Assembly: GCA_016800925.1 (NCBI GenBank)
Contig: JABCPU010000621.1
Span: 1 to 34,884, forward strand
Length of the DNA stretch: 34,884 nucleotides
Direction: 5' to 3'
Source of the DNA: Suillus spraguei
Taxonomy: Eukaryota > Basidiomycota > Agaricomycetes > Boletales > Suillaceae
Positions 11,873-22,108 of the stretch are shown piece by piece (the first letter of the stretch is position 1; the number at the start of each line of letters is the position of its first letter). The notes under the pieces were generated by a model. The model was not told where the DNA came from. It saw nothing but the letters and a program-made list of their open reading frames with translations, and did no database searches. A program made the translations under genes and the position numbers.

Positions 11873-13734
11873 ATGCCCATAGCACCTCGGCCTCACAATG
11901 TTCGTCGACTTTTGTCAAAGACTCGATGTCCTTATGTGAAGATTTCAAAGGAGCTTCATCAGCAATTGGTTGAACGCTGGCGAGCTAAGCGACTCGATGA
12001 AGATCAAGAAGTTCAAGCAGTTCTCAACTACCTCGAGATGAAGGCAACAGAACTCGCTTTGAAATTTAAGCAACCCTGTCGTCGTTACCTTGAACGGTTT
12101 TCGCTAGGCTCTGTACCTCACTGCCACAAACGAAACAAGACCAGTGCCTGGCATGCATTTCTGCATTTCAAAGGTGCCGGTAAGTACTTACTAACATTTT
12201 GTGTTCACTTCGCTAACATTGTTTTCAGATAACGGACGGTCTAATATAGTAGACCTCGTGAAAGACAAAGCCAAATATCACAGCCTGAAGAAGGCCGAGA
12301 AGGAGACACTTATCAAGGAATTCGACCAGGTTAAAGCCAGCGCAAGCCAGCGTCCTCCCACCATAACCGCTCGTTCACGCGCAGCTGAGTGTGCACGTAG
12401 TTTTCAATTTGTCAAGGAAGAGGTACATAAATTACATGCTAAATTTACATAGTACTCATTCTGCATCAACAGCTTGATGCTTTAAAGCAGCGTGTGGGTG
12501 TAGAGGCCATAGTCTTCATGGTCCGCGGGGTTTCCACTTCGCCATGGCACCGAAAGCTTTTTTTTCAAGTGCTGCTGCTGAGCAGTTTGTTCGCCTATAT
12601 CTACGCAAGGACATTGCGCAGCTTGCTACCAAGTTTGAAAGCACCATCCTGGCTAATGGTGTCATCCTCAGTGTGTCCTTTCTTTGATTGATTTTTTCAA
12701 CTCTAACCACGTACATGTATAGCTTCAGCTATGAATCATCGCGACCGTGTTTCAAAAGCAAAGGCTTCAATCCGATTGAACCTCCGTGTATCTCTGTGTA
12801 AGTATGAAGTTATTGCTCGTGTCACTTGCGCTGACTCAATTCACAGGTGAACTCACTGGTGATGCAAAAGCCTCTGTTGAGTTCACGCACTACGAGGATC
12901 GTGTGGTCCAGCGCTATTTGGTAAAGCTGGTTGGATGGAACCACCCGCAATGGGTCAATCCTTCGGATCTAAAAGGCGGTATAGACGCCCTCAAGAAAGT
13001 TGCAGAGGCCTTGTCAAAGGGGACATGCCATTTCGTCAAGATCACTCAAGATGAGGTCGAAGAACGGCAGCACCGTATTGCTGCTGGGGAGAAACTCACC
13101 CCAGAGTTGGAACCACCTGTTCCTCTCGATGATATTCCCGAACCACTCATTCCTCTTGACGATATTCCTGAACCACTCATTCCTCTCAACAATATTCCTG
13201 AACCACTCATTCCTCTCGACAATATTCTTCCTAGCGCAGCCACAGGCCAGGCAACACAGGCTGATCGCGACCCTGTTGACAATACCTTATCTACCGAAGC
13301 TCTCCCTACCGAGGATCAAAGTTGCACCACTCAACAAAGCAGTCTTACGCAGCTTGTTCACACAAGTCCCAGCACCGATTCATCATCAATATCAGATGAC
13401 CTCATCGATCCAGTCCTTCGCGCTTCTGATAATTGTAAGTACTTATATTTCTTGGCACTCCGCATGAACCCTAACTTGTTCATTAGTGTCTGTCACTGTT
13501 GAGCCATCTCCAACATCACCGCCTATGTCACCCCCACCAATGCCTCCCGTTCACACCTCAGCAGAAACCTTGTCTCAGACACCTATCACCACTGCCGAAG
13601 GCAATATTCTCACGGCCACCACAAATAGTTGCAAGCGGGTGCAAGTTGAGCCATCGGGTGGACAGTCAGGACGGCAAAAGCGAGCACGGAAGCTCACAGA
13701 GAGGGGGCTTGCTTTTTGGGATGATCCAAGCTGA
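11873..13734 (+). CDS. KDZ passenger gene 2, function unknown
   Basis: Six exons with introns 12180-12228, 12423-12472, 12671-12722, 12798-12846 and 13435-13486, all 49-52 bp GT-AG. The start MPIAPRPHNVRR leads into a basic, helical region (KISKELHQQLVERWRAKRL). Then come NKTSAWHAFLHFKGA, which recalls HMG-like or similar small helical domains, a long acidic/basic helix, RDRVSKAKASIRLNLR, and VVQRYLVKLVGWNHPQW. The C-terminal third is Pro-rich with a tandem decapeptide (13110-13229) and ends in a basic patch (GRQKRARKL) that could be a nuclear signal. One G is missing near 12529 (in the run after CGC); adding it back makes the exons sum to 537 codons. Similar proteins are, from memory, scattered in Agaricomycete genomes without an assigned function. 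DNA binding is plausible, not shown. Confidence 0.7.
13110..13229 (+). repeat. Four 30-bp coding tandem repeats (EPLIPLDDIP)
   Basis: Four in-frame copies of a ten-residue unit, EPPVPLDDIP, EPLIPLDDIP, EPLIPLNNIP and EPLIPLDNIL. The unit length keeps the frame, so copy number can vary without breaking passenger gene 2. Confidence 0.9.
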
Positions 13735-14069
13735 GATGATCAGAACACATCAGGATGGAGAAAGAAACAGAGAGTGTCCAAGAAAAAGAGCTCCGTGCTT
13801 GTGATATCAGAGCAAGAGAATGCTTAAATACTCTCTGTTGTATCCCATTGAATACATGTCATGCCCTTGCCGTTTTCATTTAGACCTCGTGCGGACAACA
13901 AGCAACTCAAGTAACTTTGATAGGACTGACTATAACAGTATTAGAGGTCTTTTTCAGCGCAAATTAGTGTTATTTCATGGAGATATTTGACAGAACATTG
14001 TACATATGTCATATGTACAAAAAAAATGCTACAAATTCTGTGTAATTGTGAAGTATATGCGAGCTCGCT
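13735..14069. other. 3' untranslated and subterminal region of KDZ element
   Basis: Follows the stop of passenger gene 2. The opening part is purine-rich and probably 3' UTR. Nothing is seen between it and the right inverted repeat beyond short A-runs. Confidence 0.5.
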
Positions 14070-14322
14070 GTGGTAGACAGTGAGCAGCCTCTGTTTGGAG
14101 GTCGTGAGAAGTAACGAACGAAGGGTATTACCCAAAACGGGTGTGCGACAAACATGCCCAATATAGCCGTAGGTGTTTGTAGTGCTTGCAAGGTCTAAGT
14201 CACCTAAAACCGCTGGTGTGCACCGGCGGTGCTCCATACAAGCACATACGATGCTTAATTAAGCGGCGCTACACGTCACATAGGGCCGCTTTACTAAGTC
14301 TGTATTGTGGGAATTATAGGTG
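14070..14322 (-). repeat. Right terminal inverted repeat of KDZ element
   Basis: Reverse complement of 6389-6630, with an extra GGTGACTTAGAC-like segment and a handful of substitutions. Ends AATTATAGGTG, immediately followed by the target duplication. Confidence 0.93.
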
Positions 14323-14330
14323 ACTGTGGG
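14323..14330. repeat. Right target-site duplication of KDZ element
   Basis: ACTGTGGG, identical to 6381-6388. Confidence 0.9.
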
Positions 14331-14495
14331 GAGTGGTTTCTATGGTGCTAATGAAGTAGCGCCAAGATGTGATTAGTCAGTTTTATTGCTTGCACAAGTC
14401 TTCCATGTTCATCTATTTTTTTGTTGTGGCCTGTCTTATGCCGTCTCAATATCATTGCTGTGTCCTATTCCTTGTGGTACCATGCTCCATTGTCA

Positions 14496-14500
14496 CTCAT
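14496..14500. repeat. Target-site duplication CTCAT, left
   Basis: Same five bases as 16163-16167; brackets the composite solo LTR. Confidence 0.75.
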
Positions 14501-16162
14501 TGTCATATACCGTACATTCAGGCCCAGATCAGATCTGATCCATGGACATCCAGACATCCAATATATACAGTCCACCCATCCAATCCAGTTCACATATCCG
14601 ATACACCCATCCACTCCAATCCATATCCAATCCGTGTCCATATCCAATCCATGGTCATATCCAAAACTATTCTTGTGCACCTGCGCATTACTCCTTTTAG
14701 GTTATACCTGTGTCTGGCTTTCGGTTATCTCGACTTCCATCTTGATAAGATATTTTGTACAAGTCTTATTTCCAAGTTCATAGCCTTGTGTTCCACATGC
14801 CTCAGACATAGCCTTGACTATCCTTACTTGCCTTCTGGCATGCCACCTACAGTATATAAACTTGTAGTACAACTCCTGCAGACCTCAGTCTGATCATTGT
14901 TCCTACTCCTATATATTCTTCTGACTACTCTGTATCTTGTTGTCATGTATATATAACTCCATTTCCATTCTTGCCCTTGGGCTCCGACCCTTGTAAGCTT
15001 CCGACTCAGACCTATGGGATCATTTCCTAGGCTGGAGCTTTGATCCTATGTCCTATATCCTTTTCGGACTTCATCTGTTTCCTGTCTCTCATCCATATCA
15101 CCTCCAACTCTACCTTTGGTAGTATTATCCTGTCTGTTTCTATTTCGGACCTTGTCCGGAGTAGTCCATACTATCTCTACACTATATCCGGACCTACTCC
15201 TCTCTAGTAGTTAACACTTCCCTTAAAGATCCACAGAGCTACACTCATCCGCTCCTGCGCTCTTCTGATCTCTGGACCTCTGAATATATCCTATCCTATC
15301 CTCTGACATCTGTGGGTCATCTTTCCCTCTGGAGCTCTGCTCCTATCCTGCCCTGGACTTTGTCCGGCAGTCCATCCTCCATCCATTCTACTTTGGACTT
15401 GTTCCAGTAGTCTTAACTTTATTCCTTATCATCCGGAAATGATTCCAGCACATTCCGGCGCTCATCCGGAAGTCCATTGGAGCTCTATCGAGCTATCCTG
15501 CCTTAGAGTTCATCTGGACTTCACCAGAACTCTCCCTTGGACTTCATCCAAAATTAAGGGCACATACTCGGGTAAGGGGCACAGTGCATGAGCTGAGGCC
15601 AAGCCCCTTCGACTTTCCAACTGTTACAATTGTACATGCCCCTATTCATTTTCCATCTCCTTTACTTTGTATATTACATAATGCGACTCTGACTCATATG
15701 CTCAATGCATCTGTACTATAGTAGCCTTCCTCCTTTGGATACGCACTTACATTCTCACATCTCTCCTGGTCCGTGCGCACATATTGGCTTATTTAAGCAC
15801 GTTGTACTACACTTGTATACCTTACTTTAATCTTACTGGGTTTTACCTGGAATATCCTTCGCTTAGGTTTCCAACCTAAGTCGTCTGAATCGTCTCCAAG
15901 TCTAAGCACTCCTTAGCCTTAGTCTCTATTCTACCGATCGTCTTTGAGTTGTGACTCTTAGACCGAACCCTTGACCCTACTTGGAATACTTCCTTGTAGT
16001 GATCCTCATTCTCCTTTGAATGTAGTTGAACTTCCCAGCAGACCATCTGTGTCTTATCACTGTCGCTGGTGACGCCATCCCAGTTCATAACACCAACCCT
16101 CCGGTACAACCCCATGTAAGACCAGGACTTCTTAGTAGCCCCGGTTTTGCATGGTTGTAACA
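14501..16162 (-). mobile_element. Composite 1,662-bp solo LTR
   Basis: Begins TGTCATATACC and ends TTGTAACA (TG...CA) and is flanked by CTCAT on both sides (14496-14500 and 16163-16167), the five-base duplication expected of an LTR retroelement. Read on the minus strand, the first 541 bp (16162-15622) match the solo LTR at 22114-22590. The remaining ~1.1 kb shares its beginning (a GGCCTCAG...CACTGTGCCCC block) and its end (TATATGACA) with the solo LTR at 28493-29251. The B-like part is full of GGACTT/TCCGGA words and, at 14550-14660, degenerate ATCCAATC repeats. No internal retroelement genes are present, so it is a solo LTR, probably left by LTR-LTR recombination. Confidence 0.8.
15622..16162 (-). 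repeat. A-type LTR segment
   Basis: On the minus strand it starts TGTTACAACC and ends CAATTGTAACA. It aligns along its length with 22114-22590, sharing GGCGTCACCAGCGACAGTGA, the GACTAAGGCTAAGGAGTGCT block and a GGTAAAACCCAGTAAGATTA block. The two copies lie in opposite orientations 6 kb apart. It is not flanked by its own target duplication here. Confidence 0.85.
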
Positions 16163-16167
16163 CTCAT

Positions 16168-16767
16168 CTATGCTATGTTGTATGTGAGTATCTCATGCTT
16201 ATATATTGTAGATGTGTTTGTCTTTTATTTTTTTAATTCAACCCTAGCTTAGGGTCTGTAATGTGGGCTGTTGCACTCTTAACCCCAGAATAGGTTTGGA
16301 CCTGGTCAGTGCGCATAAGACCTGATTGTGGATGATGAAGGCAAATCAGCCCACTCCATCCATCTATTTGCTAATGATGTGACATCATCTCTTTGCTGTT
16401 TTCTTCCCCCATTTTTTTGCTCATTCATTTGTTCTAATAGGACTTACAACCTATACCTGATGGTGCTCGTGCATTTCTGACCGTCATCATAGCAGGCAAA
16501 GTTTTGTGCAGCACCTTTCAACTCAAGGAAGAGAATGGTTTTGACATGAACACATATCCCTCAGACTCACTGACACTTTAATTTGCATTGAGATGCCATT
16601 CTTCACCATTGCACACAGTATCTGATACATATACACTATATACGAGGACAAAAAATATGTAGCTCCCGAGCATCAAAGCTCAGCTACAAGTGAGTACGGA
16701 AAACATTCAGCGGCTAGTCTTTGAAACTTGGTCCATATACCAGCTCTGATAGTATCATGGTCTGTGA
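16168..16767. other. Unassigned region with one possible exon
   Basis: A plus-strand segment, 16441-16579, follows a good acceptor (TTCTAATAG) and reads DLQPIPDGARAFLTVIIAGK and on to a TAA. It could be the last exon of a gene whose front was lost or displaced by the solo LTR insertion. I found no upstream exon to join to it and do not recognise it. Confidence 0.2.
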
Positions 16768-17359
16768 TCAATGTAGGTGAATCCTCTGGATCCTCAGTGA
16801 GTGTCCATGACTCAATAAATGCTCCTTCCAGACTGATTCTTGAATTTCAAAGGGGCCAAGAGCCGTGAGGGAAGTTAGGATAAGCTGCAACAAATGCCAT
16901 TTAGAATGCGTGTGTCGACAACAATGTGGACCAGCCAAGATTCGAGCTGATACAAGAGTGTGACCCAACACCTTGCAGTGAAAGGATCGAAGTCTGATGG
17001 AAGAGGGAAGAAGGATGGCTAGAGAATATGGTGTGTGAGTAGGGTGTACTGTAATTAATGGAATTAGTAGATGCACCATTCGCAGCCTTGGTTGTAGGCT
17101 AGATATCATCAAAGGAGCAGCATCAAGAATTGGCACCACATAGCCAGAAAATTCAGAGGGAACATTAATAGTGATTTCCAGCAGCTACAAGCTATTTTTA
17201 GTTCCAAGAAACAATAATAGCAATGCAGCCACTTACAATCCGGGTTGCTGTTTGAAATACATGTGGCATACTTCCATGGAAAAGAACAGATAACGCAAGA
17301 GGTTTCAGTCCAACACCATCATCTTTTTGGATGGCGTCAATGTACACTGTTGCTGACAT
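16768..17359 (-). CDS. Two-exon hypothetical protein (179 aa)
   Basis: ATG at 17359 opens MSATVYIDAIQKDDGVGLKP; exon 1 ends at 17237 on a GTAAGT donor. A 52-bp intron (17185-17236) leads to exon 2 (17184-16768), which ends in a stop. Both exons are phase 0 and the whole frame is clean. Exon 2 reads EFSGYVVPILDAAPLMISSL and ends SLRIQRIHLH. I do not recognise the family. Position beside a broken transposase gene suggests a gene of the same or a neighbouring element. Upstream exons are possible. Confidence 0.4.
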
Positions 17360-17870
17360 TTTGTATGGTGGTTTGTATAGGGCAGAAACAGGCAGAAATC
17401 GGGAGAGAAGAGATGAGATGCCTTCAGGCTTCAAGGTAGTGTATTCATGTGACTTTCATTCTGATAATTGTGTCAAAGTTCTTGCAGTTGCCTCATTGTC
17501 TTGCTGCCTGACACTCCCTCAAATATTGCCACATGCTGCGATATATCATGACCCATAGGTTCAATCAACTCTGCAAGACTACTATTATGCATTCCCGCAT
17601 TTACCTTCCTTGTGCAAAACATTGGATCACATTAAATCCTAGCGGTAATATCTTTTTTCCTTCATGTTTCTATTATTACTTACTACAATTTCTACAGAGT
17701 ATTCTTGCAACAAGAGCAATAATCAGATCAGTTGTCTCGTGTGTCCCCTTCAATGAGGCATTCACCTATCCATGTGACCTTGTGACATCCATCCCCACTC
17801 CTTAAGTGCATCACACAAGAGGCATATGAAGATCAAGTGTAATCAATGACTGCACAGCTCTACTGCACAG
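17360..17870. other. Spacer between divergent genes
   Basis: Lies between the minus-strand hypothetical gene and the plus-strand transposase remnant. It may hold promoters for both and further exons of either. No motif is seen. Confidence 0.4.
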
Positions 17871-20800
17871 TCTGACCCACCTCCCTCTCCAATCACAGCT
17901 GATGCTGATCTACCAGTTATCAATGAAGATCAACCATCATTTCCCCTGATGCTTCTCGACTCAGGAACACAGTCAATGGATGCACCACCCACCCACTCCC
18001 TCCCTCTCATGCACAGCTTGTCTTCGCCATCTTTTGGCAGTCATGAGCTGATATCTGACCAACTCTATTGTTCTGTGGACCAGCGAGAGAAAGATCTTTC
18101 ATGCTCTGTGGAGCTGGAGGAACCGGAGAGCAAGGCAGAGGAGAATGATGAAGTTGCCCCCTTATCCATCCTCTTGGGTGATGGTTGGTCTCAAACACCT
18201 TTTGTTGATGACCTGGACCTTTACAGTGAATATCTTGCTGCCTGTGAACATGCCGATGACCCTTTGGGGCCAATGCGACTTCATTTCAGTGACAAGAAGA
18301 TTGGTGTTCACACAAATGATTATGAGCTCAACTCTGCTGATGACGTGCAAGAAGATGAAGATCCCCTTGGGCTTCTGTCAGGTACATGGATCATCTTGCC
18401 CTTGTTAAGCCCGCCATTAAATTCTTCACAGATAATGCTTCACTCTTGCTACATGCTAGTGCAACCTATCCATGGCCATCTTTACCGGTAAGTTTAACTT
18501 ATTATTGATATTGTAGTTAAATGATAGTACCATTGGTTAGATGTACATCATGGACTTGTTGTTCAGTTCACCTCGTCTCTGTTTTTCTGATGCTCAGAAA
18601 CAGGCAGTGATCACATGGGCGAAGGCACTTGGTGCTCCCAATGTCCCCACCCTTTATGGCTTGAAGAAATGTCATGATTGCATTTGTAACCAAGTTGGAA
18701 ACCCGACTGAGAAGGTGAAAGCAAATTCTGGCAATATTTTCTATCTCAATTCAATTGCAAAAGCGATCGCAAAGGTATTTAGTTCTCTTACCTCTTCATC
18801 CATGGTGAGCTCAAAGATATTGGGTCAGGACTATGCCAATCCTCTCACACACATGTGTATGCAGGATTATCCTGAAGGTGGTCAAGGCAGTATGTCCCAG
18901 GCTCATCACGGCGAGAAGATGCTTAACCTTCCAGATGGCCTTGCCGTGCCGTCGGTTTGAGTTTGCAAGAACATATACTTCACTGGCGAGCTTCTTCAAT
19001 GATCATCGCAGAGTTACTTCATCCCTGAACAATTTTTTCAAGCTTATCTCCCTGATGGAGATGTTGCACATTCGGAGCCGGCGATACTTGCTGCAATCCA
19101 GTGGCATGGACTGCAGTATGGAACTTGGCCTTATGCTACATTTCTATACTGATTATACTAGTCTGGTTTCATTGTTGATCCCGAACGAATTATTGTTGAG
19201 GTGTCAACATTTGCTTGCACCTTTGAAGAAATCGAAGAGCATGAATTTGAATGCGGCTTTACAGGTAAGAATGTCATTGATGAGTGATGCAACTGAATCT
19301 GATTATTTGTTAGATTCCTCCCAATCATATGCACAGCACATGCCAAATCCTCTTTGCAAGAAGTCAGGAGGGCGTCTTGTTCTGTCAGTGCCACTCATCA
19401 TCTTCATTGATGATGTATCTGGAAATGTCTCAAAACAATGGAACAAACATCACATTGTTTATATGTCAAATGCTGCGATGCCACATCAGATGCTTGAAAA
19501 AGAGTTTTGTGTCAGGTTTGTGTCTTCATCACCCCATGCATCGCCTCTCGAACTCGCAAAGGGTGCAAGGATTCAATAATGTTCATTATTTGCCTCTCTT
19601 CACCTAAACACTCATACTAACATGATGCCAAGTACCACTGCTGAACAGGGCGTTATAGCATGGGATTGCAAGTACGAAGAAGAAATCATGCTTGTTCCTT
19701 ATGGCCTCTTCAAGGCTGGCGATAACCAGATGCAGGCAGAAGAGTGCAGTCACAGTGGTCTCAAGTGCAACATGTTCTGTAGAACCTGCTATGTTGGTGG
19801 GACGATGGTTGAAAAATCAACAGATGAAGTTTGTGCAACACTGGAAAAAGAATTTGAAGAGCTCCTTTGTGGTCAACCACTCGAGGAGTTCATCAACCCC
19901 CTGTTGGGAATGCCTGGAGTTAACATTCACAGAGGTACACTGACAGAAATATTGCATACTGTTCTTCTTGGCATCGTCAAATACTTCTGGGGTCAGACTG
20001 TCTTCATCCTTGAGAAGGCTCATCTACTTGACACCTTTCAGACTCGCCTCGAGTCCATCTCCACAAATGGTCTACATGCACTGACTCTTGGTGTGGAGTA
20101 CATTTGTCACTACAAGGGAAGCTTAATTGGCAAGCACTTCAAGTCTCTTGCACAGGTAATGCCATATATTATCTATGATCTTGTCCCAAAAATGGTGCTT
20201 AATGGCTGGACGGTTATTGGTGAGGTGGTGGTGTTATTATGGCACACGAAAATCAATGATCTGGAAACTTATTTGGTATGCTTTCAATGCAAATCTCCAT
20301 TTTCCAGAGCACTGACCTTCAGTGAAGGCAGAGCTCTCACTCACCATTGAAGACCTTCTGACAATCAGTGCACAATGCGCCCCAAGTATTCTCATTAGCA
20401 AGGCAAAATTCCACTTTCTCCTACATATTCCAATGTACATCCATCGATTTGGACCTGCGATTCTCTTTTCCACAGAGCACTTTGAATCCTTTAATCACGT
20501 CTTTTGTCTCACATGCATTCACAGCAATTGTCAAGCTCCAAGTCGTGACACTTGCAACATGTTTGCTTCGCATGACATCATCAAGCATGTTGTAACTGGC
20601 GGTTTCTGGTTTGATGCTGTGCAGAAGAAATGGGTTTGCGCTGGTGATGCTGTGTGGCAGTATATTGCTGATCATCCAGAACAGCACCATTTATTGGGGC
20701 TGAACACAGCAAATGCAAAAGCTGCAGGTTTGTGAAGCTACCCATAAGTTATATTGTCTTTTCACTCACTTCCTCCACACGCAGGCTCAGTCAGACTTCC

Positions 20801-21002
20801 TGTACCTGCAAACAAGGGAAAAGTAGTGACTGTCCTGTGGAGCCAGACTCAATCACACAGAATTTGCGCTGATCCCCAAAACGCATCAAAAGATCTGTCT
20901 TCCTCAAGTTCCCGCTTCATAATTGCTGATTCAATTGTTGCAACAAATGGAGACACTGTCGCTGTGGGTGGGCATGTCATCTTGTCAGATGAGGCAGAAA
21001 CT
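17871..21002 (+). pseudogene. Broken Tnp2/Plavaka-like DDE transposase gene
   Basis: Remnant of a large transposase of the CACTA/Plavaka-like type widespread in Agaricomycetes (from memory). The open frame begins after an acceptor at about 17870, without a start exon or the usual N-terminal zinc-finger part. Introns are 18382-18431, 18488-18540, 18775-18828, 19265-19313 and 20276-20327, and one from about 20729. Landmarks: NPTEKVKANSGN, DYANPLTHMCMQDYPEGGQG, IDDVSGNVSKQWNKHHIVYM (first Asp), AGDNQMQAEECSHSGLKC with Cys pairs, NPLLGMPGVNIHRGTLTEIL, HYKGSLIGKHFKSLAQ and FGPAILFSTEHFESFNHVF. Defects: in-frame TGA at 18958 and 19000, a frame change near 19150, and about 100 residues apparently absent after the Cys-rich block near 19800. 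The 3' end stops at a donor (GTAAGT at 21003) just before the minisatellite, so it is truncated. Confidence 0.75.
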
Positions 21003-21099
21003 GTAAGTCATTATTTAGCTGCTAGCAATTTTTTATTCTCACAAATCAAATATTAGCTATGCAGAGCCCCTTCAGTGACAAACTCCATACTATATGGGT

Positions 21100-21451
21100 C
21101 ACCCGACTCACATAATATCCCGTCAAAGACGGGCCAGCAGACCATGGGCCGAGGTTATGTATATCCTCGATGTTGATGGATGGGCCAGGGAGAATATTAT
21201 TTCCGATGGAGACAGGTGGGCCAGGAGACTTTTATTTTCGGGAGAGACGGGTGGGCCGAGGGAAACATGATTTCTGATGTTGATGGATGGGCCAGGGGGA
21301 TATCATCACCGACAGAGATGGGTGGGCCCATCTGGGTAGTATGTAGAGTAGGATATTATAGACAGCTGGGCTGAAGAGAGATGCAAGGCAAATATTATTG
21401 CATAGACGGGTGGGCCAAGGTAAGAGAATATTACATATATGGGTGGGCCGA
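21100..21451. repeat. Degenerate GGTGGGCC tandem repeats
   Basis: About ten imperfect units of roughly 30-50 bp, each with a GA(T/C)GGGTGGGCC-like core followed by an AT-richer GAATATTA(T/C)-like stretch. The array ends exactly at the 5' LTR of the Gypsy element, so the element either inserted into the array or truncated it. Confidence 0.7.
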
Positions 21452-21698
21452 TGTAGCAAGAAAAGTCATGCTGACCGTCAAAACCCCATTTTCGACAAGC
21501 GTCTCGTTAATGTCTGTGGCGGCAGCCGATGAATTTCCTTATAGCGACGAAATAGCCTTTTTGCTCCGCTAAGGTGGAACTGTTCTTCTCCCGTGAACTC
21601 TTACCGGATCCTCGCGCCAATGCCCTCATGTCCTGTCCTATTCTGTCTAGAATCCATTGGTGCGTAGTTACCTCGCTTCCACCATTACTAAACCTACA
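21452..21698 (+). repeat. 5' LTR of Gypsy element
   Basis: 247 bp beginning TGTAGCAAG and ending CCTACA, with TGTAG/CTACA inverted tips. Aligns with 32783-33023 over its whole length, including the shared block GTCAAAACCCCATTTTCGAC. Confidence 0.88.
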
Positions 21699-22108
21699 GC
21701 AAGATTTACATTACATCTCAAGGGGCCGCTGCATGCTGTGCGCCTCATAATTAAGTACCCCATTTATTTTCTTTCTCACTACCGGACTCGCATAGCTATT
21801 TCGAACTTCACTCATAGATTTAACCGCCGGTAACTTCACCGCTCAAAGCACCGCGCAACTTTTGACTTCACTACTTGTAACCGGACTGCGGCCAGTGATC
21901 TTGCTGGGTCGTTTTCTCTCTCATCTGCGTTCCTGCTCATATGGAAGTTGCCGCTACCACTACCGCACCACCAGTAGTTAAAACATTTTCGTCTCGCCTA
22001 AGTAACTTTGTTCTTGCTCTCGCTAGCTAACCTTTGCAGCTATCATTACCATGCGTGTACCGCTGACACCATGCTAGTACCGCTGCTAACCTCGGAAGTC
22101 GGAATCCT

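Larger units (their letters stand above)
6389..14322 (+). mobile_element. KDZ-superfamily (Kyakuja-Dileera-Zisupton) DNA transposon, 7,934 bp
   Basis: The element begins CACCTATAATTCCCAC and ends with the reverse complement of that sequence, and is flanked by a perfect 8-bp duplication. Terminal inverted repeats are about 242 bp (left) and 253 bp (right) and nearly identical. Inside are three genes on the plus strand: a KDZ transposase (6710-9969) and two passenger genes (10323-11759, 11873-13734). The near-identity of the repeats and the perfect duplication suggest a fairly recent insertion. The reading frames nevertheless carry several frameshifts and stops, so the copy is either newly dead, mobilised by another copy, or affected by assembly errors. 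Confidence 0.93.

Noticed and set aside
14369..14893. A 174-codon plus-strand frame
   Set aside because: It crosses the left end of the solo LTR and is made of low-complexity ATCCAATC repeats; no coding signs.
15876..16163. A 95-codon minus-strand frame in the A-type LTR, partly matched in the second copy (GVTSDS)
   Set aside because: The agreement follows from nucleotide identity of the LTR copies, and the second copy diverges in frame and length.
21100..21451. CRISPR-like repeat-spacer pattern
   Set aside because: The genome is fungal, the units are imperfect and of unequal length, and nothing like cas genes is present; it is a minisatellite.
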